Source of the DNA: Desulfosudis oleivorans Hxd3
Lineage (GTDB): Bacteria; Desulfobacterota; Desulfobacteria; Desulfobacterales; Desulfosudaceae
Assembly (NCBI RefSeq): GCF_000018405.1
Contig: NC_009943.1
Span: 616,001-680,000, forward strand
Length of the DNA stretch: 64,000 nt
Reading direction: 5' to 3'
In this document: one piece after another, positions 41,664 through 51,595 of the stretch
Layout of the letters: each line of letters opens with the position of its first letter
How positions within the stretch are numbered: position 1 is the first letter of the stretch
Made by a program: the position numbers and the translations under genes
Notes under the pieces: generated by a model
Seen by the model: the letters and a program-made list of their open reading frames with translations, nothing else
Database searches by the model: none
What the model was told of the DNA's origin: nothing

Positions 41664-42968
41664 TTATTGCAGCTCTTTTGCCCCTTTATAGATGATGTCG
41701 AACAGCCGCTGGACATCGGCCTCCTCAATGCAGGAAAAGGCCACCCGCAGGTCGTGTTCGCCCAGGGCGATCAGGCCCACCCCGTATTTGTCCAGCAGGT
41801 GGACCCGCAGGGTTTCGGCCTTGACCTTTTTTAACTTCAGGCACATGAAATAGCCGGAGTTAAAGGGGTAGACCTCCCATGCGTCGTCAAACCTGGAGTC
41901 GGCCAGCACCTGCTTGACCTTGTTGGCCCGGGCCTTTAGCACCTCGCCTTTTGCCTGCCGCTCTTTCTGGTAGTTGGCGTTCTCCAGGGACTTTAACACA
42001 ATGGACTGGCCCAGGTGGGAGGCGTTGGAGATGGAGCCCCGCACGCACCCGGCGGTTTTCTTCTCCAGGGCGTCATACACATCGGCTGAAGCCCCGGCCT
42101 TGCAGCCATAGGTGATAAACCCGATTCTCAGGCCCCACACGTAATTCTCCTTGGTGGCGCCGTCCAGTTTGATGGCCAGCAGCCGCTCGTGGGCCCCGCA
42201 GAGCCTGGCAAACAGCGACTCTTTCATCACGTTCTCTTCGTAAAAAAGGCCGAAGTAGGAGTCGTCGCACACCACCATCACGTTGGTGCCGCCGGCCGCG
42301 ATGTCGGTCAGGACAGCGGTCATGGCCTCCCCTTCCGCATGGGTCAGGGTGTAGCCCGTGGGGTTCTGGGGAAAGTTGAGCAGGGTGATGAGCTTGCCGT
42401 CTTTTTCCGCGGCGGCCCGGGCCGCTTTCTCAAACCCTTTTACGTTAAAGCCGCCCGCCTCGTTGAAAAGCGGAAAGTGGCTCAGGTTCACCCCCCCCCG
42501 CACGTTGAGGATCATGTTGTAGTTGCCCCAGAACATGTGGGGCAAAAGCACGGTGTCGCCGGGATTGGTCCACACATCGGCAAACACGCTGATGGCGTGG
42601 GTGATGCCGCAGGTTACCACCGGCAGGCTGACGGCCTGGCCCGCAAGGGAGGGGTTTTTCTCATACAGTCCCTTCTGCCATGCCTTGCGCAGGCCGGGAA
42701 TGCCGAAGGAGGGCGCGTAGGTGAGGGATTCTTCCGGCACCAGGGGCGCCACCTGGTCCATGACCGAGGGCAGGCACATGATGCCCCCCTCCTCCTTGGC
42801 AATGCCGATGGTGGCGTTGATGGCGTGGGCCTTTTCCTTGGCCTCGGCGCTCTGGCTTAAAATGCCCTTGGGAAAAAACAGGGACTTGCCCACGTCGGAC
42901 AGCATGTCAAAAATATGGGGGCTTTTTGCCTGCAGAATATCGTTCAACTCTTTTGCGATCGGGTTCAT
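41664..42968 (-). CDS. PLP-dependent aminotransferase, class I/II
   Basis: A 434-residue fold-type I aminotransferase. The PLP-binding lysine is in AIKLDGATKENYVWGLRIGF, the asparagine in LLNFPQNPTGYTL, and VVCDDSYFGLFYE provides the aspartate/tyrosine pair. It resembles aspartate/aromatic aminotransferases but with a longer N-terminus. The natural substrate is unknown. It shares a strand with the transglutaminase (146 bp downstream), but repeat D lies between them. Confidence 0.88.
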   Translation of the reverse strand: MNPIAKELNDILQAKSPHIFDMLSDVGKSLFFPKGILSQSAEAKEKAHAINATIGIAKEEGGIMCLPSVMDQVAPLVPEESLTYAPSFGIPGLRKAWQKGLYEKNPSLAGQAVSLPVVTCGITHAISVFADVWTNPGDTVLLPHMFWGNYNMILNVRGGVNLSHFPLFNEAGGFNVKGFEKAARAAAEKDGKLITLLNFPQNPTGYTLTHAEGEAMTAVLTDIAAGGTNVMVVCDDSYFGLFYEENVMKESLFARLCGAHERLLAIKLDGATKENYVWGLRIGFITYGCKAGASADVYDALEKKTAGCVRGSISNASHLGQSIVLKSLENANYQKERQAKGEVLKARANKVKQVLADSRFDDAWEVYPFNSGYFMCLKLKKVKAETLRVHLLDKYGVGLIALGEHDLRVAFSCIEEADVQRLFDIIYKGAKELQ

Positions 42969-43189
42969 CGTAAAATGGGTCTCCTTGTGTTAGGGTTTTA
43001 TTCGTGAAACAGTGCCAGTGGCCTTTGTACCGGTTCCAGGGCGGGGTGTCAAGCAAAAACAGGGGGGCCGGTGCAAATAAATGCTTGTTTTTTAACTGGT
43101 TATCCTGTTATAGTCCGGCGTGATTCCCACGGGCTGCCCGGAGTTGTTTTATGGTCGGGCTACCGATGGACGGGACAAAAGGAGCAAGA

Positions 43190-44308
43190 GTGAAAACCCA
43201 GGACCGCGTTCTGATAATGGATGCCGCCTACGAGGCCGAGGTGATGGCCGACGTGGTGGACCGGGTGTTTGACACCTTTCCCCTGGACCTGGCCGGAAAA
43301 AACGTGCTGGTCAAGCCCAACATCCTGTCCGGCTATGCCCCGGAAAAGGCGGTGACCACCCACCCGGTGCTGGTGAGTGCCGTGGTGGAAAAGTTGCGCG
43401 GAGCCGGAGCCCGGGTCATGGTGGGGGACAACCCCGGCCTGCACGGCTACGGCCGGTCGGAAAAGGCGGCCCGCATCGCCGGCATCCTGCAGGCGGCCGG
43501 TGACAGTTTTATCAACCTGGGTGGCCGGCCGGTGCGCCACACCGTTTCCTCCCGTGTTATCGACCACGTGATGATCGCGTCCGAGGTGCTCTCCGCCGAC
43601 CTGGTGATCAACCTGCCCAAGCTCAAGACCCACGGCCTCACCTATTTTACCGGGGCCGTGAAAAACACTTTCGGCTACGTGGTGGGCGGGGACAAGATGC
43701 GGGTCCATGCCGACGCCCCCACGCCGGTAAAGTTTGCCGAAGCCCTGGTGGATATTTTTTCGATCCGGCCTCCGGACCTGACCATCATGGACGCGGTCCT
43801 TGCCATGGAGGGCAACGGCCCCAGCAGCGGCGCGCCCCGGTTCGTGGGCAAGGTCCTGGCCGGCACAAACGCCGTGAGCCTGGATGCCGCGGCCGTCACC
43901 CTGGTCGGAAAAAAGCCGGCCCGCATTCCCCATCTTCGCATTGCCGCGCAAAAGGGGCTGGGCCCCATCGACATGGCCGACATTGAGATCAACACGCCCA
44001 TCGTGCCGGTGGCCGGGTTTAAAATGCCGGTCACCTTTCTGCCCGGCATCATGGGCGTGGTGCTCAACCGGATTCTGTCCCGGCGGATGAACTGCACGCC
44101 GGAGGTGGTGGAGGCGGTGTGCAAACAGTGCGGCATCTGTGTCAGCCACTGCCCGGTAAACGCCATGACCATGGCGGAGGGCGAATTTCCCAGGGCCGAC
44201 GCTGCCGCCTGCATTCACTGCTACTGCTGCCAGGAGATGTGTCCCGAACATGCCATTGAACTTACGGGCCGGGTCATGAGTTTTTTCCGGCGCCGTAACA
44301 TTCATTAA
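43190..44308 (+). CDS. DUF362 protein with C-terminal ferredoxin domain
   Basis: A 372-residue protein: a DUF362 domain over about residues 1-290 (DLAGKNVLVKPNILSGYAPE, then LVINLPKLKTHGLTYFTGAV) followed by two [4Fe-4S] motifs (CKQCGICVSHCP and CIHCYCCQEMCP). GTG at 43190 is the start because AAAAGGAG lies 5 bp before; the ATG at 43151 has none. Such proteins are common in anaerobes and probably move electrons, but no reaction is known. The LD-carboxypeptidase gene follows after 12 bp, so the two are probably one transcript. Confidence 0.88.
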   Translation: MKTQDRVLIMDAAYEAEVMADVVDRVFDTFPLDLAGKNVLVKPNILSGYAPEKAVTTHPVLVSAVVEKLRGAGARVMVGDNPGLHGYGRSEKAARIAGILQAAGDSFINLGGRPVRHTVSSRVIDHVMIASEVLSADLVINLPKLKTHGLTYFTGAVKNTFGYVVGGDKMRVHADAPTPVKFAEALVDIFSIRPPDLTIMDAVLAMEGNGPSSGAPRFVGKVLAGTNAVSLDAAAVTLVGKKPARIPHLRIAAQKGLGPIDMADIEINTPIVPVAGFKMPVTFLPGIMGVVLNRILSRRMNCTPEVVEAVCKQCGICVSHCPVNAMTMAEGEFPRADAAACIHCYCCQEMCPEHAIELTGRVMSFFRRRNIH

Positions 44309-44320
44309 GGGGTATCGACA

Positions 44321-45238
44321 ATGGACCTTGCGCCCATGTCAAAAATCAAACCCCGTGCCCTTGCCTTTGGCGACACCATCGGCATTGCGGCCCCGGCCGG
44401 GGCCTTTGACGCCGACCGGCTTGAAAAGGGGCTGTCCGTTCTTCAGGCCATGGGCTTTTTGGTGCGCCTTCCCGACGGCACCCACGCCTCCCAACGCTAT
44501 CTGGCCGGCACCGACGAACACCGGGCCGCCATGTTCAACAACCTGTTTGCCGACCCGGAAATAAAGGCCGTGGCCTGCGCCCGGGGCGGGTTCGGGGCGC
44601 TGCGCATGGCCCCCCTGCTGGACATGGACGCCATCACGCGCCATCCAAAGATATTTCTCGGGTTTTCCGACATCTCGGTGCTGCTCTCCATTCTGGGCCG
44701 CAAGGCCGGGCTCATCACCTTTCACGGCCCGGTGGTTACCTCCCTGGCCGATGCCGACGACGCCACCATTGCCTCCCTGGCCGATGCCCTGACCACCACC
44801 GAACCCCTTCGCATCGACCTGGCCGAAGGCATGTCCCTTGTGCCGGGCACAGCCCAGGGCCCGGTTGCCGGCGGCAACCTGGCCTCGTTGTGCCAGATGA
44901 TCGGCACACCCTGGCAGCCTGCATTTGACGGCTGTATCCTGTTTCTGGAGGAGACCAGCGAGCCGGCCTACCGCGTTGACCGCATGCTGACCCAGATGCG
45001 GCTGGCCGGGTGCCTTGCGGGCGTTGCCGGCGTGGCCCTGGGCCGGTTTGACCGGTGCGGGCATATGGATGTGATTTTTGAAATCGTGCGCGAGCACCTG
45101 CCCGAAGGGGTGCCGGTGCTGGCCGGGTTTCCCGTTGGCCACAACGGCACCAACCGAACCCTGCCCCTGGGGGTGTGGGCCAGCCTGGACGCGGAGAACC
45201 GGTTCCTGGAATACCACGAACCGGCCCTGGCACGATAG
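44321..45238 (+). CDS. LD-carboxypeptidase (S66 family)
   Basis: A 305-residue serine peptidase that removes the terminal D-alanine from the tetrapeptide of recycled murein. The nucleophilic serine lies in FLGFSDISVLL, the glutamate in ILFLEETSEPAYRVDR and the histidine in FPVGHNGTNRTLPLG, the expected catalytic set. No signal peptide is seen, so it acts in the cytosol. The start at 44321 has AAGGGG upstream; a second in-frame ATG (44336) is possible. It is linked to the DUF362 gene and lies before a serine hydrolase that may also act on cell-wall products. Confidence 0.92.
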   Translation: MDLAPMSKIKPRALAFGDTIGIAAPAGAFDADRLEKGLSVLQAMGFLVRLPDGTHASQRYLAGTDEHRAAMFNNLFADPEIKAVACARGGFGALRMAPLLDMDAITRHPKIFLGFSDISVLLSILGRKAGLITFHGPVVTSLADADDATIASLADALTTTEPLRIDLAEGMSLVPGTAQGPVAGGNLASLCQMIGTPWQPAFDGCILFLEETSEPAYRVDRMLTQMRLAGCLAGVAGVALGRFDRCGHMDVIFEIVREHLPEGVPVLAGFPVGHNGTNRTLPLGVWASLDAENRFLEYHEPALAR

Positions 45239-45415
45239 GCGGAGAGCCTTTGTGTGACCGGTTGCTTCTAAACACGAAGAGCACGAAGGACACGAAGAAC
45301 ACGAAGGAAACGAAGCTGACGGTGCAGATGCGGCAGTGCTTTGTCAAAATCGATATCGGTATCGGGATCGATCACGGGCACGAGCACGATTAAGGGTAAG
45401 AGTAAGAGAAGGCAG

Positions 45416-45493
45416 ATGAATCAGGCGGATGAACTTTACGAACTGACGCCGGACGAGATCGCCATTGTGGAGGCGGACCGGGGGCAGGCGTGA
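45416..45493 (+). pseudogene. Short open frame, possible gene remnant
   Basis: A 25-residue frame reading MNQADELYELTPDEIAIVEA and a few more residues. The words LYELTPDEIAIVE resemble the C-terminal end of some DNA methyltransferases/Eco57I-type enzymes, so this may be a leftover end. Its start matches the start of the gene at 45863 because both lie in the duplicated leader. Confidence 0.35.
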
Positions 45494-45563
45494 TGTTTGT
45501 AGTGTGCCCGTAAGGGCATTCGGCATGGACGGTTTTAAACGCCTTACGGCGTCACTACAAACA
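45494..45563. repeat. 70-bp inverted-repeat element
   Basis: Perfect 11-bp inverted ends (TGTTTGTAGTG and CACTACAAACA) enclose inner inverted words (GCCCGTAAGGGC; GCCTTACGGC). It looks like a small miniature element, without coding capacity. Confidence 0.65.
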
Positions 45564-45647
45564 GGCCGGGCATGAACGGAGAGGCCCCCTTCTTCGCGGT
45601 CTTCGTGTTGAAGTCCCCTGTGCATATCGGGATCGCTCAGTTCACGG

Positions 45648-45724
45648 GTCATTGCGAGCGAAGCGAAGCAATCTTTGACATATGCGGAGGAGATTGCTTC
45701 GTCGCTGACGCTCCTCGCAATGAC
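45648..45724. repeat. Dispersed repeat D, copy 3
   Basis: Inverted arms GTCATTGCGAGCG and CTCCTCGCAATGAC with inner GAAGCAATCT/AGATTGCTTC. Related to the copies at 33701 and 41558. Confidence 0.7.
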
Positions 45725-45862
45725 GTATGAAGAGCACGAAGGACACGAAGCTGACGGTGCGGATGCGGCAGGGCTTTGTCGAAATCGGTATCGGGATCGC
45801 TATCGGTATCGACCACGGGCACGAGCACGAGCACGATTAAGAGTAAGAGAAAGACAAGGTAG

Positions 45863-46945
45863 ATGAGGCAGGCGGAAGAATTGATGAAAGAGGGGGTGGC
45901 AATCGGGGTTTTTCCCGGCGGGGTGCTTTGTGTGTGGGTCAAGGGCGCGGTGCGGTTCTGCAAAGCCTATGGCGTGACCGATCTTGAGTCCCGTCACCCG
46001 GTGACCACGGATACGGTGTTTGACCTGGCCTCTCTGACCAAGCCTCTGGCAACGGCCCCGGCGATTTTGAAACTGGCCGACCAGGGGTTTTTGTCGGTTG
46101 AGGACCCGGCGGGAAAGTATCTGGACGGATTTGACGCCGGAGACAAAAAAGAGATCACCATTGCCCACCTGCTCTGCCACACCTCGGGTCTGCCGGCCCA
46201 CAGGGAGTATTTTTATGATCTTTCGACCACGGCCTTTGAAGACCGGCAGCCGGCCCTGAAAAAGCTTTTGGAAAATGAGCCCCTGGAATATCGGCCCGGC
46301 GAAAAAGTGGTATACAGCGACCTGGGATATATGGTGCTGGGATTTATCGTAAAAGCGGTGTCGGGCCTGGCCCTGGACCGGTTTGCAACCGACCGGCTTT
46401 ACCGTCCTTTGGCAATCTTCGATCTTTTTTTTATTCCCATAAATCCAGAAACGGCCGTAAACAACCCCCTGGGCCTTTCAAATGTGGCTGCCACGGAAAA
46501 CTGCCCCCGCCGGAAAATGGTGGTGCGCGGGGTGGTGCATGACGACAATGCCTACGAGATGGGCGGAGTGGCCGGCCAGGCCGGGCTGTTCGGCACGGCC
46601 GGCGCCGTGACGGCCTTTGCGGCCGAAATTCTGGATGTCTATTCCGGGGCAAAACCCGGCCCGGTGTTTTCTTCTGCCATGGCCGCACACATGATGGCGC
46701 CCCAGTGCGGCACCAACCGAACCTTCGGGTTTGACACGGTGGACCCGGAAAATTCCAGCGCGGGCCGGCTTTTTTCCGCCCGGGGGGCCGGGCACCTGGG
46801 ATTTACCGGCACCTCCTGCTGGATCGATCCGGATCGGGAGGCGGTGGTGGTGCTGCTGACCAACCGGGTCCACCCGGACCGGGCCAGCGACGCCATTCGC
46901 GCCTTTCGGCCCCGGCTTCACGATGCCGTGATGGTTCATGTCTGA
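45863..46945 (+). CDS. Serine hydrolase of the beta-lactamase/class C PBP family
   Basis: A 360-residue protein with the serine-beta-lactamase fold. Motif 1 is LASLTKPLA (Ser-x-x-Lys, about residue 57), motif 2 is VVYSDLGYM, and the C-terminal triad-like GHLGFTG lies near residue 310. There is no signal peptide, so it is probably cytosolic and an esterase or peptidase rather than a beta-lactam resistance enzyme. The start codon sits within a duplicated leader repeat, with a modest AAGG site. It lies downstream of the LD-carboxypeptidase, but the repeat nest separates them. Confidence 0.87.
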   Translation: MRQAEELMKEGVAIGVFPGGVLCVWVKGAVRFCKAYGVTDLESRHPVTTDTVFDLASLTKPLATAPAILKLADQGFLSVEDPAGKYLDGFDAGDKKEITIAHLLCHTSGLPAHREYFYDLSTTAFEDRQPALKKLLENEPLEYRPGEKVVYSDLGYMVLGFIVKAVSGLALDRFATDRLYRPLAIFDLFFIPINPETAVNNPLGLSNVAATENCPRRKMVVRGVVHDDNAYEMGGVAGQAGLFGTAGAVTAFAAEILDVYSGAKPGPVFSSAMAAHMMAPQCGTNRTFGFDTVDPENSSAGRLFSARGAGHLGFTGTSCWIDPDREAVVVLLTNRVHPDRASDAIRAFRPRLHDAVMVHV

Positions 46946-47077
46946 TTTTTATCGTTTTTTTACCCCCCGGCGGCCAATCTTTTTTCAGTTCGCCCTTTTT
47001 TCCCTTGTATCGGTTTTATATAACTGATAAAAATGCGGATAATAATCCGGCGCGAAACATGAATTTCCGCCGGGTGA

Positions 47078-48145
<1,068 letters not shown>

Positions 48146-48192
48146 CCTCCTTGTGACCGGCAGGACCCTTTTCTCCGGGTTACCGAAATTTT

Positions 48193-49026
48193 ATGTTTTC
48201 AAGACGCATGCTTGTCATCGTCGGCATCGCCGGTATGCTGATCGTCAGCCTTGTCTTTTTTGCCGTCACCGGCCGGCGCGCCACCTATCCGGTGAGCGGC
48301 GGCGGCGTGGGCATGCTCGTGGTCGCCCCGATTCAGGAGATGGTGACCGGATCGGCCCGGTTTGTCCGCAACACCTGGCGCCGCTATTTTGCCCTGGTCT
48401 CCGTTGCCCATGAAAACGAGCGGCTGACCGACGCCCTGGCCCGGGAAATCGCTGAAAACAACCGCTACCGGGAGATGGAACTCTCCAGCCGGCGGCTGCG
48501 TGAACTTCTCAATTTTTACGAGACCGTGGATGTCAAATCCTTTGCCGCCGAGGTGGTGGCCAGGGACCCCTCGGGCTGGTTCAACACCGTCATCATCGAC
48601 AAGGGCTCGACCCACGGGGTCCGGCGCAGCATGCCGGTGGTGGTGGACGAAGGCATTGTGGGACAGGTGGTGGACACCTCCCGATATTACGCCAAGGTGC
48701 TGCTGATCATTGACCCCAACAGCTCGGTGGACGGCCTGTGCCAGCGGACCCGTGCCCGGGGTGTGGTCAAAGGTACCATTCACGAGCGGTGCGATTTTAT
48801 GTACGTGCTGCGCAAGGACGATGTGCGGGTGGGCGACAGCGTGATCTCGTCGGGGCTGGACGGCATCTATCCCAAGGGGCTGCCCATCGGCCGGGTGTCG
48901 GCGGTGGTGAAGCGAAACGCCGGCATCTTTCAGACCGTGGAGGTGGATCCCTACGTGGACTTCGGCAAGCTGGAGGAGGTGCTGGTGATCCTCAACGCTC
49001 CCCGGCACGAGTTTCAGGACATGTAG
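48193..49026 (+). CDS. mreC: Rod-shape-determining protein MreC
   Basis: A 277-residue bitopic membrane protein: one N-terminal membrane span (MLVIVGIAGMLIVSLVFFAV), then a coiled coil (ENERLTDALAREIAENNRYR) and the MreC beta-barrel domain in the periplasm (ARDPSGWFNTVIIDKGSTHG and VVDEGIVGQVVDTS). It connects MreB with MreD, PBP2 and RodA. It lies 47 bp after mreB. Confidence 0.95.
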   Translation: MFSRRMLVIVGIAGMLIVSLVFFAVTGRRATYPVSGGGVGMLVVAPIQEMVTGSARFVRNTWRRYFALVSVAHENERLTDALAREIAENNRYREMELSSRRLRELLNFYETVDVKSFAAEVVARDPSGWFNTVIIDKGSTHGVRRSMPVVVDEGIVGQVVDTSRYYAKVLLIIDPNSSVDGLCQRTRARGVVKGTIHERCDFMYVLRKDDVRVGDSVISSGLDGIYPKGLPIGRVSAVVKRNAGIFQTVEVDPYVDFGKLEEVLVILNAPRHEFQDM

Positions 49027-49038
49027 GGGGCACATCGA

Positions 49039-49542
49039 ATGCGTTATCTTGTTTGTCTGATGGTGTGTGTTCTCCTTATTGTGGCCCAGTCCGCGGCCCC
49101 TCCGGCGTATTCCCCCCTTTACGGCCTCTATGACTGGCTGATTCCGCTGCTGATTTACCTGGCCGTGTTCCGTTCCCCGGTGGAAGCCGGGGTCACGGCC
49201 CTGGGGGCCGGACTGATGATGGACGCGGTGTCGGGCGGGGCCTTTGGTCTCTACCTGCTCACCTATCTCTGGATTGTCGCCGGCGTGCGCATCTCCCTCC
49301 GGTTTTTCCACGGCGAAGGCGTGCCCTTTCTGTTTTTTGCCGTGCTGGCCGGTGTATTGATTGAAACACTTGTTTTCTGGGGCGCGGGCCGGGTGGCCGG
49401 TCATGCGTACGCCTTCGGCGGCAGCGCGGCGGGCGGGCTGGCGCGGCAACTGGTGCTGGCCGGCATCACCGGGCCGTTTGTCGTGCTGGGGTTTAATGCC
49501 GTGCTGGGCCAGTTGCTGATCCGTTTGGACAGGCCGGTGTAA
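49039..49542 (+). CDS. mreD: Rod-shape-determining protein MreD
   Basis: A 167-residue inner-membrane protein with about five to six membrane spans and few conserved polar residues, typical of MreD. GGGGG precedes the ATG, 12 bp after mreC. Identification relies on position between mreC and mrdA plus the hydrophobic profile. Confidence 0.88.
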   Translation: MRYLVCLMVCVLLIVAQSAAPPAYSPLYGLYDWLIPLLIYLAVFRSPVEAGVTALGAGLMMDAVSGGAFGLYLLTYLWIVAGVRISLRFFHGEGVPFLFFAVLAGVLIETLVFWGAGRVAGHAYAFGGSAAGGLARQLVLAGITGPFVVLGFNAVLGQLLIRLDRPV

Positions 49543-49590
49543 CAGGCCGGCCCCGGCGGGGGATTCTTGAAGTACAGTCAAGTCAGGATT

Positions 49591-49741
49591 GATGAATTTG
49601 TAAAAAGTCTATTTGAAATGGCAAAGTAAAAAGTTCAAGATCAAGGCGTCGCAAATCCCGAGGAATGAGGCCTACTTGTCGTACGTCGCAATGACGAGGG
49701 GTGCAGCGCAACGCAGATATTGGGCTTTTTACAAAGCCATC
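49591..49741 (+). mobile_element. Palindromic non-coding element, family A, copy 4
   Basis: 151 bp with inverted ends (GATGAATTTGTAAAAAG and the complement GATGGCTTTGTAAAAAG). AGGATT flanks it on both sides (49585-49590 and 49742-49747), a likely 6-bp target duplication. It separates mreD from mrdA. Confidence 0.8.
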
Positions 49742-49753
49742 AGGATTTTTCGG

Positions 49754-51595
49754 GTGGAAGACTATTTCGCAACACTGGATGCCGACTGGTTCAAGCATCG
49801 GCTGGTGGCCCTCTCCCTTTGCGTGGCCGGGGTGTTTGTGGTGCTGTTTGCCCGGCTTTTCTTCCTTCAGGTGGTGGAGGGGGAGGAGTACCGCCGCCTG
49901 TCAGAGAACAACTGCATTCGCCTTCAGCGGATCGAGCCGCCCAGGGGCCAGATTTTTGACCGCAACGGCGTCAACATCGTGGATAACCGGCCCTCCTTTG
50001 ACCTGAGCATCATTCCCAAGGACGCCGGGAACCCCGGCAAGATCATTGAGCGGCTGGTGGCCCTGACCGGCATTCCCGCGGCCCGGCTGCACGGAAATTT
50101 TGTCAAGCACAAGACAGTCAATCCTTATAAGCCGGTGCTGCTGGCCCAGGACGTGGGCCGGGACGTGCTGGCCGTGGTGGAGGGCCACCGCTTTGACCTG
50201 CCCGGAGTGGTGATGGACGTCACGCCCCGGCGGCAGTACCTGTACAATGGGTTTGCCGCTCACCTGATCGGCTATCTCGGGGAGATCAGCCGCAACGAAC
50301 TGGGCAGCGACCGCTTTGCGGGGTATGAGCCGGGCAGCTATGTGGGCAAGTACGGGGCGGAACGGCTGTATGAACCGTTTTTGAGGGGCAGGTACGGCGG
50401 CCGCCAGGTGGAGGTGAATGCCGGCGGAAACGTGGTCCGGGTGTTGAAAACCGTGGAAGCGGAATCCGGCCACCATGTCTACCTGACTCTTGATTTCAAC
50501 CTGCAGCAAAAGGCCGAGGCCCTGATGGCCGGCGTGTCCGGCGCGGTCATCGCCCTGGATCCGGACACCGGTGCTGTGCTGGCCATGGTGAGCAGCCCGT
50601 CGTTTCCCCAGAGCCGGTTCGTGGACGGTATGTCGGCCGAGGAGTGGCAGGCCCTGGTGACAGACCCCCGCCGGCCCATGGAGAACAAGGCCATTCAGGC
50701 GGAATATCCGCCGGCTTCGGTGTACAAGATCGTCACCAGCTTTGCCGGGCTGGAAGAGGCCGTGGTGGAACCGGACACAACGTTTTACTGCCCCGGGTAT
50801 TACCGGTACGGGGACCGGGTTTACCGGTGCTGGGCCGAGCAGGGCCATGGCCGGGTGAGCGTGGTGGATGCCCTGGCCCGGTCCTGTGATGTCTATTACT
50901 ACCAGGTGGGCCAGCGGGTCGGGGTGGAGCGCCTGTCCTGGTATGCCAAGGCCTGTGGCCTGGGCCGGCCCACCGGCATTGACCTCTATCCGGAAAAGGG
51001 CGGGCTGGTGCCGTCAGGCCAGTGGAAACGCAGGCGCCTGGGCACGGCCTGGCAGGGCGGGGAGACCCTTTCCGTGGCCATCGGCCAGAGCTACAACCTG
51101 GTCACCCCCTTGCAGATGGCGGTGCTGACCGCGGCCGTGGCCAACGGCGGCGTGCTGAAACGGCCGGTGATCCTGGACCGCGTTGAAACCGTGGAGAAAG
51201 AGCGGTTAAAAGAGGGAGAACCGCGGGACATGGGCATGCTGCCGGTGAGCGACGCCACCCTGGAGATCGTGCGGCAGGGCATGTGGAAGGCGGTGAACGA
51301 CCGTCACGGCACGGCATGGTGGTCGGCCCGCAGCCGCAAGGTGGAGATCAGCGGTAAGACCGGCACGGCCCAGGTGGTGGCCAGCCCGCGAAACGGAGAC
51401 GAGGAGATTTACGCGGTGGACACGCATAAGCCCCACGCGTGGTTTGTGGCCTATGCGCCGTCCGAGAATCCGGTCATCGCGGTGGCCGTGATCGTGGAGC
51501 ACGGCGAGCACGGATCTTCCGCCGCCGGACCGGTGGCCAAGGCAATGATTGAGACCTATCTAAGTGACAAAGGCGGGAGCACGGACGGACGATGA
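49754..51595 (+). CDS. mrdA: Penicillin-binding protein 2 (peptidoglycan transpeptidase)
   Basis: A 613-residue class B PBP for rod elongation. A membrane anchor (LVALSLCVAGVFVVLFARLF) is followed by the dimerisation domain and the transpeptidase with the active serine in PPASVYKIVTSF, SCDVYYYQVG (SxD) and SGKTGTAQV. I choose GTG at 49754: a CAGGA site, regenerated by the AGGATT duplication, lies 8 bp upstream. In-frame starts at 49613 and 49691 lie in the inserted family A element and would add element-coded residues, so they are rejected, though translation from them cannot be excluded. Confidence 0.93.
   Translation: MEDYFATLDADWFKHRLVALSLCVAGVFVVLFARLFFLQVVEGEEYRRLSENNCIRLQRIEPPRGQIFDRNGVNIVDNRPSFDLSIIPKDAGNPGKIIERLVALTGIPAARLHGNFVKHKTVNPYKPVLLAQDVGRDVLAVVEGHRFDLPGVVMDVTPRRQYLYNGFAAHLIGYLGEISRNELGSDRFAGYEPGSYVGKYGAERLYEPFLRGRYGGRQVEVNAGGNVVRVLKTVEAESGHHVYLTLDFNLQQKAEALMAGVSGAVIALDPDTGAVLAMVSSPSFPQSRFVDGMSAEEWQALVTDPRRPMENKAIQAEYPPASVYKIVTSFAGLEEAVVEPDTTFYCPGYYRYGDRVYRCWAEQGHGRVSVVDALARSCDVYYYQVGQRVGVERLSWYAKACGLGRPTGIDLYPEKGGLVPSGQWKRRRLGTAWQGGETLSVAIGQSYNLVTPLQMAVLTAAVANGGVLKRPVILDRVETVEKERLKEGEPRDMGMLPVSDATLEIVRQGMWKAVNDRHGTAWWSARSRKVEISGKTGTAQVVASPRNGDEEIYAVDTHKPHAWFVAYAPSENPVIAVAVIVEHGEHGSSAAGPVAKAMIETYLSDKGGSTDGR

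Larger units (their letters stand above)
45239..45862. repeat. Repeat nest: duplicated leader, tandem ACGAAG words, hexamers
   Basis: About 620 bp without a full gene. A direct repeat of about 140 bp is present: 45274-45432 and 45728-45880 share CACGAAG/AGCACGAAGGACACGAA words, GAAGCTGACGGTGC, TGCGGCA, a GGTATC tract, CACGGGCACGAGCACGATTA, GTAAGAG and finally ATG(A/G)..CAGGCGGA. The second copy runs into the start of the serine hydrolase. Between them lie a 70-bp inverted repeat (45494-45563) and repeat D (45648-45724). Confidence 0.65.

Noticed and set aside
43160..44305. 381-codon minus-strand frame over the DUF362 gene
   Set aside because: The DUF362 and ferredoxin motifs on the plus strand are unambiguous; the antisense frame has no family features.
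45274..45330. Possible CRISPR-like array of short repeats
   Set aside because: The units are 9-bp ACGAAG words without spacers of constant length; no cas genes are near.
48199..49581. 460-codon minus-strand frame over mreC and mreD
   Set aside because: Antisense to two well-recognised genes, His/Gln-rich, no start signals.
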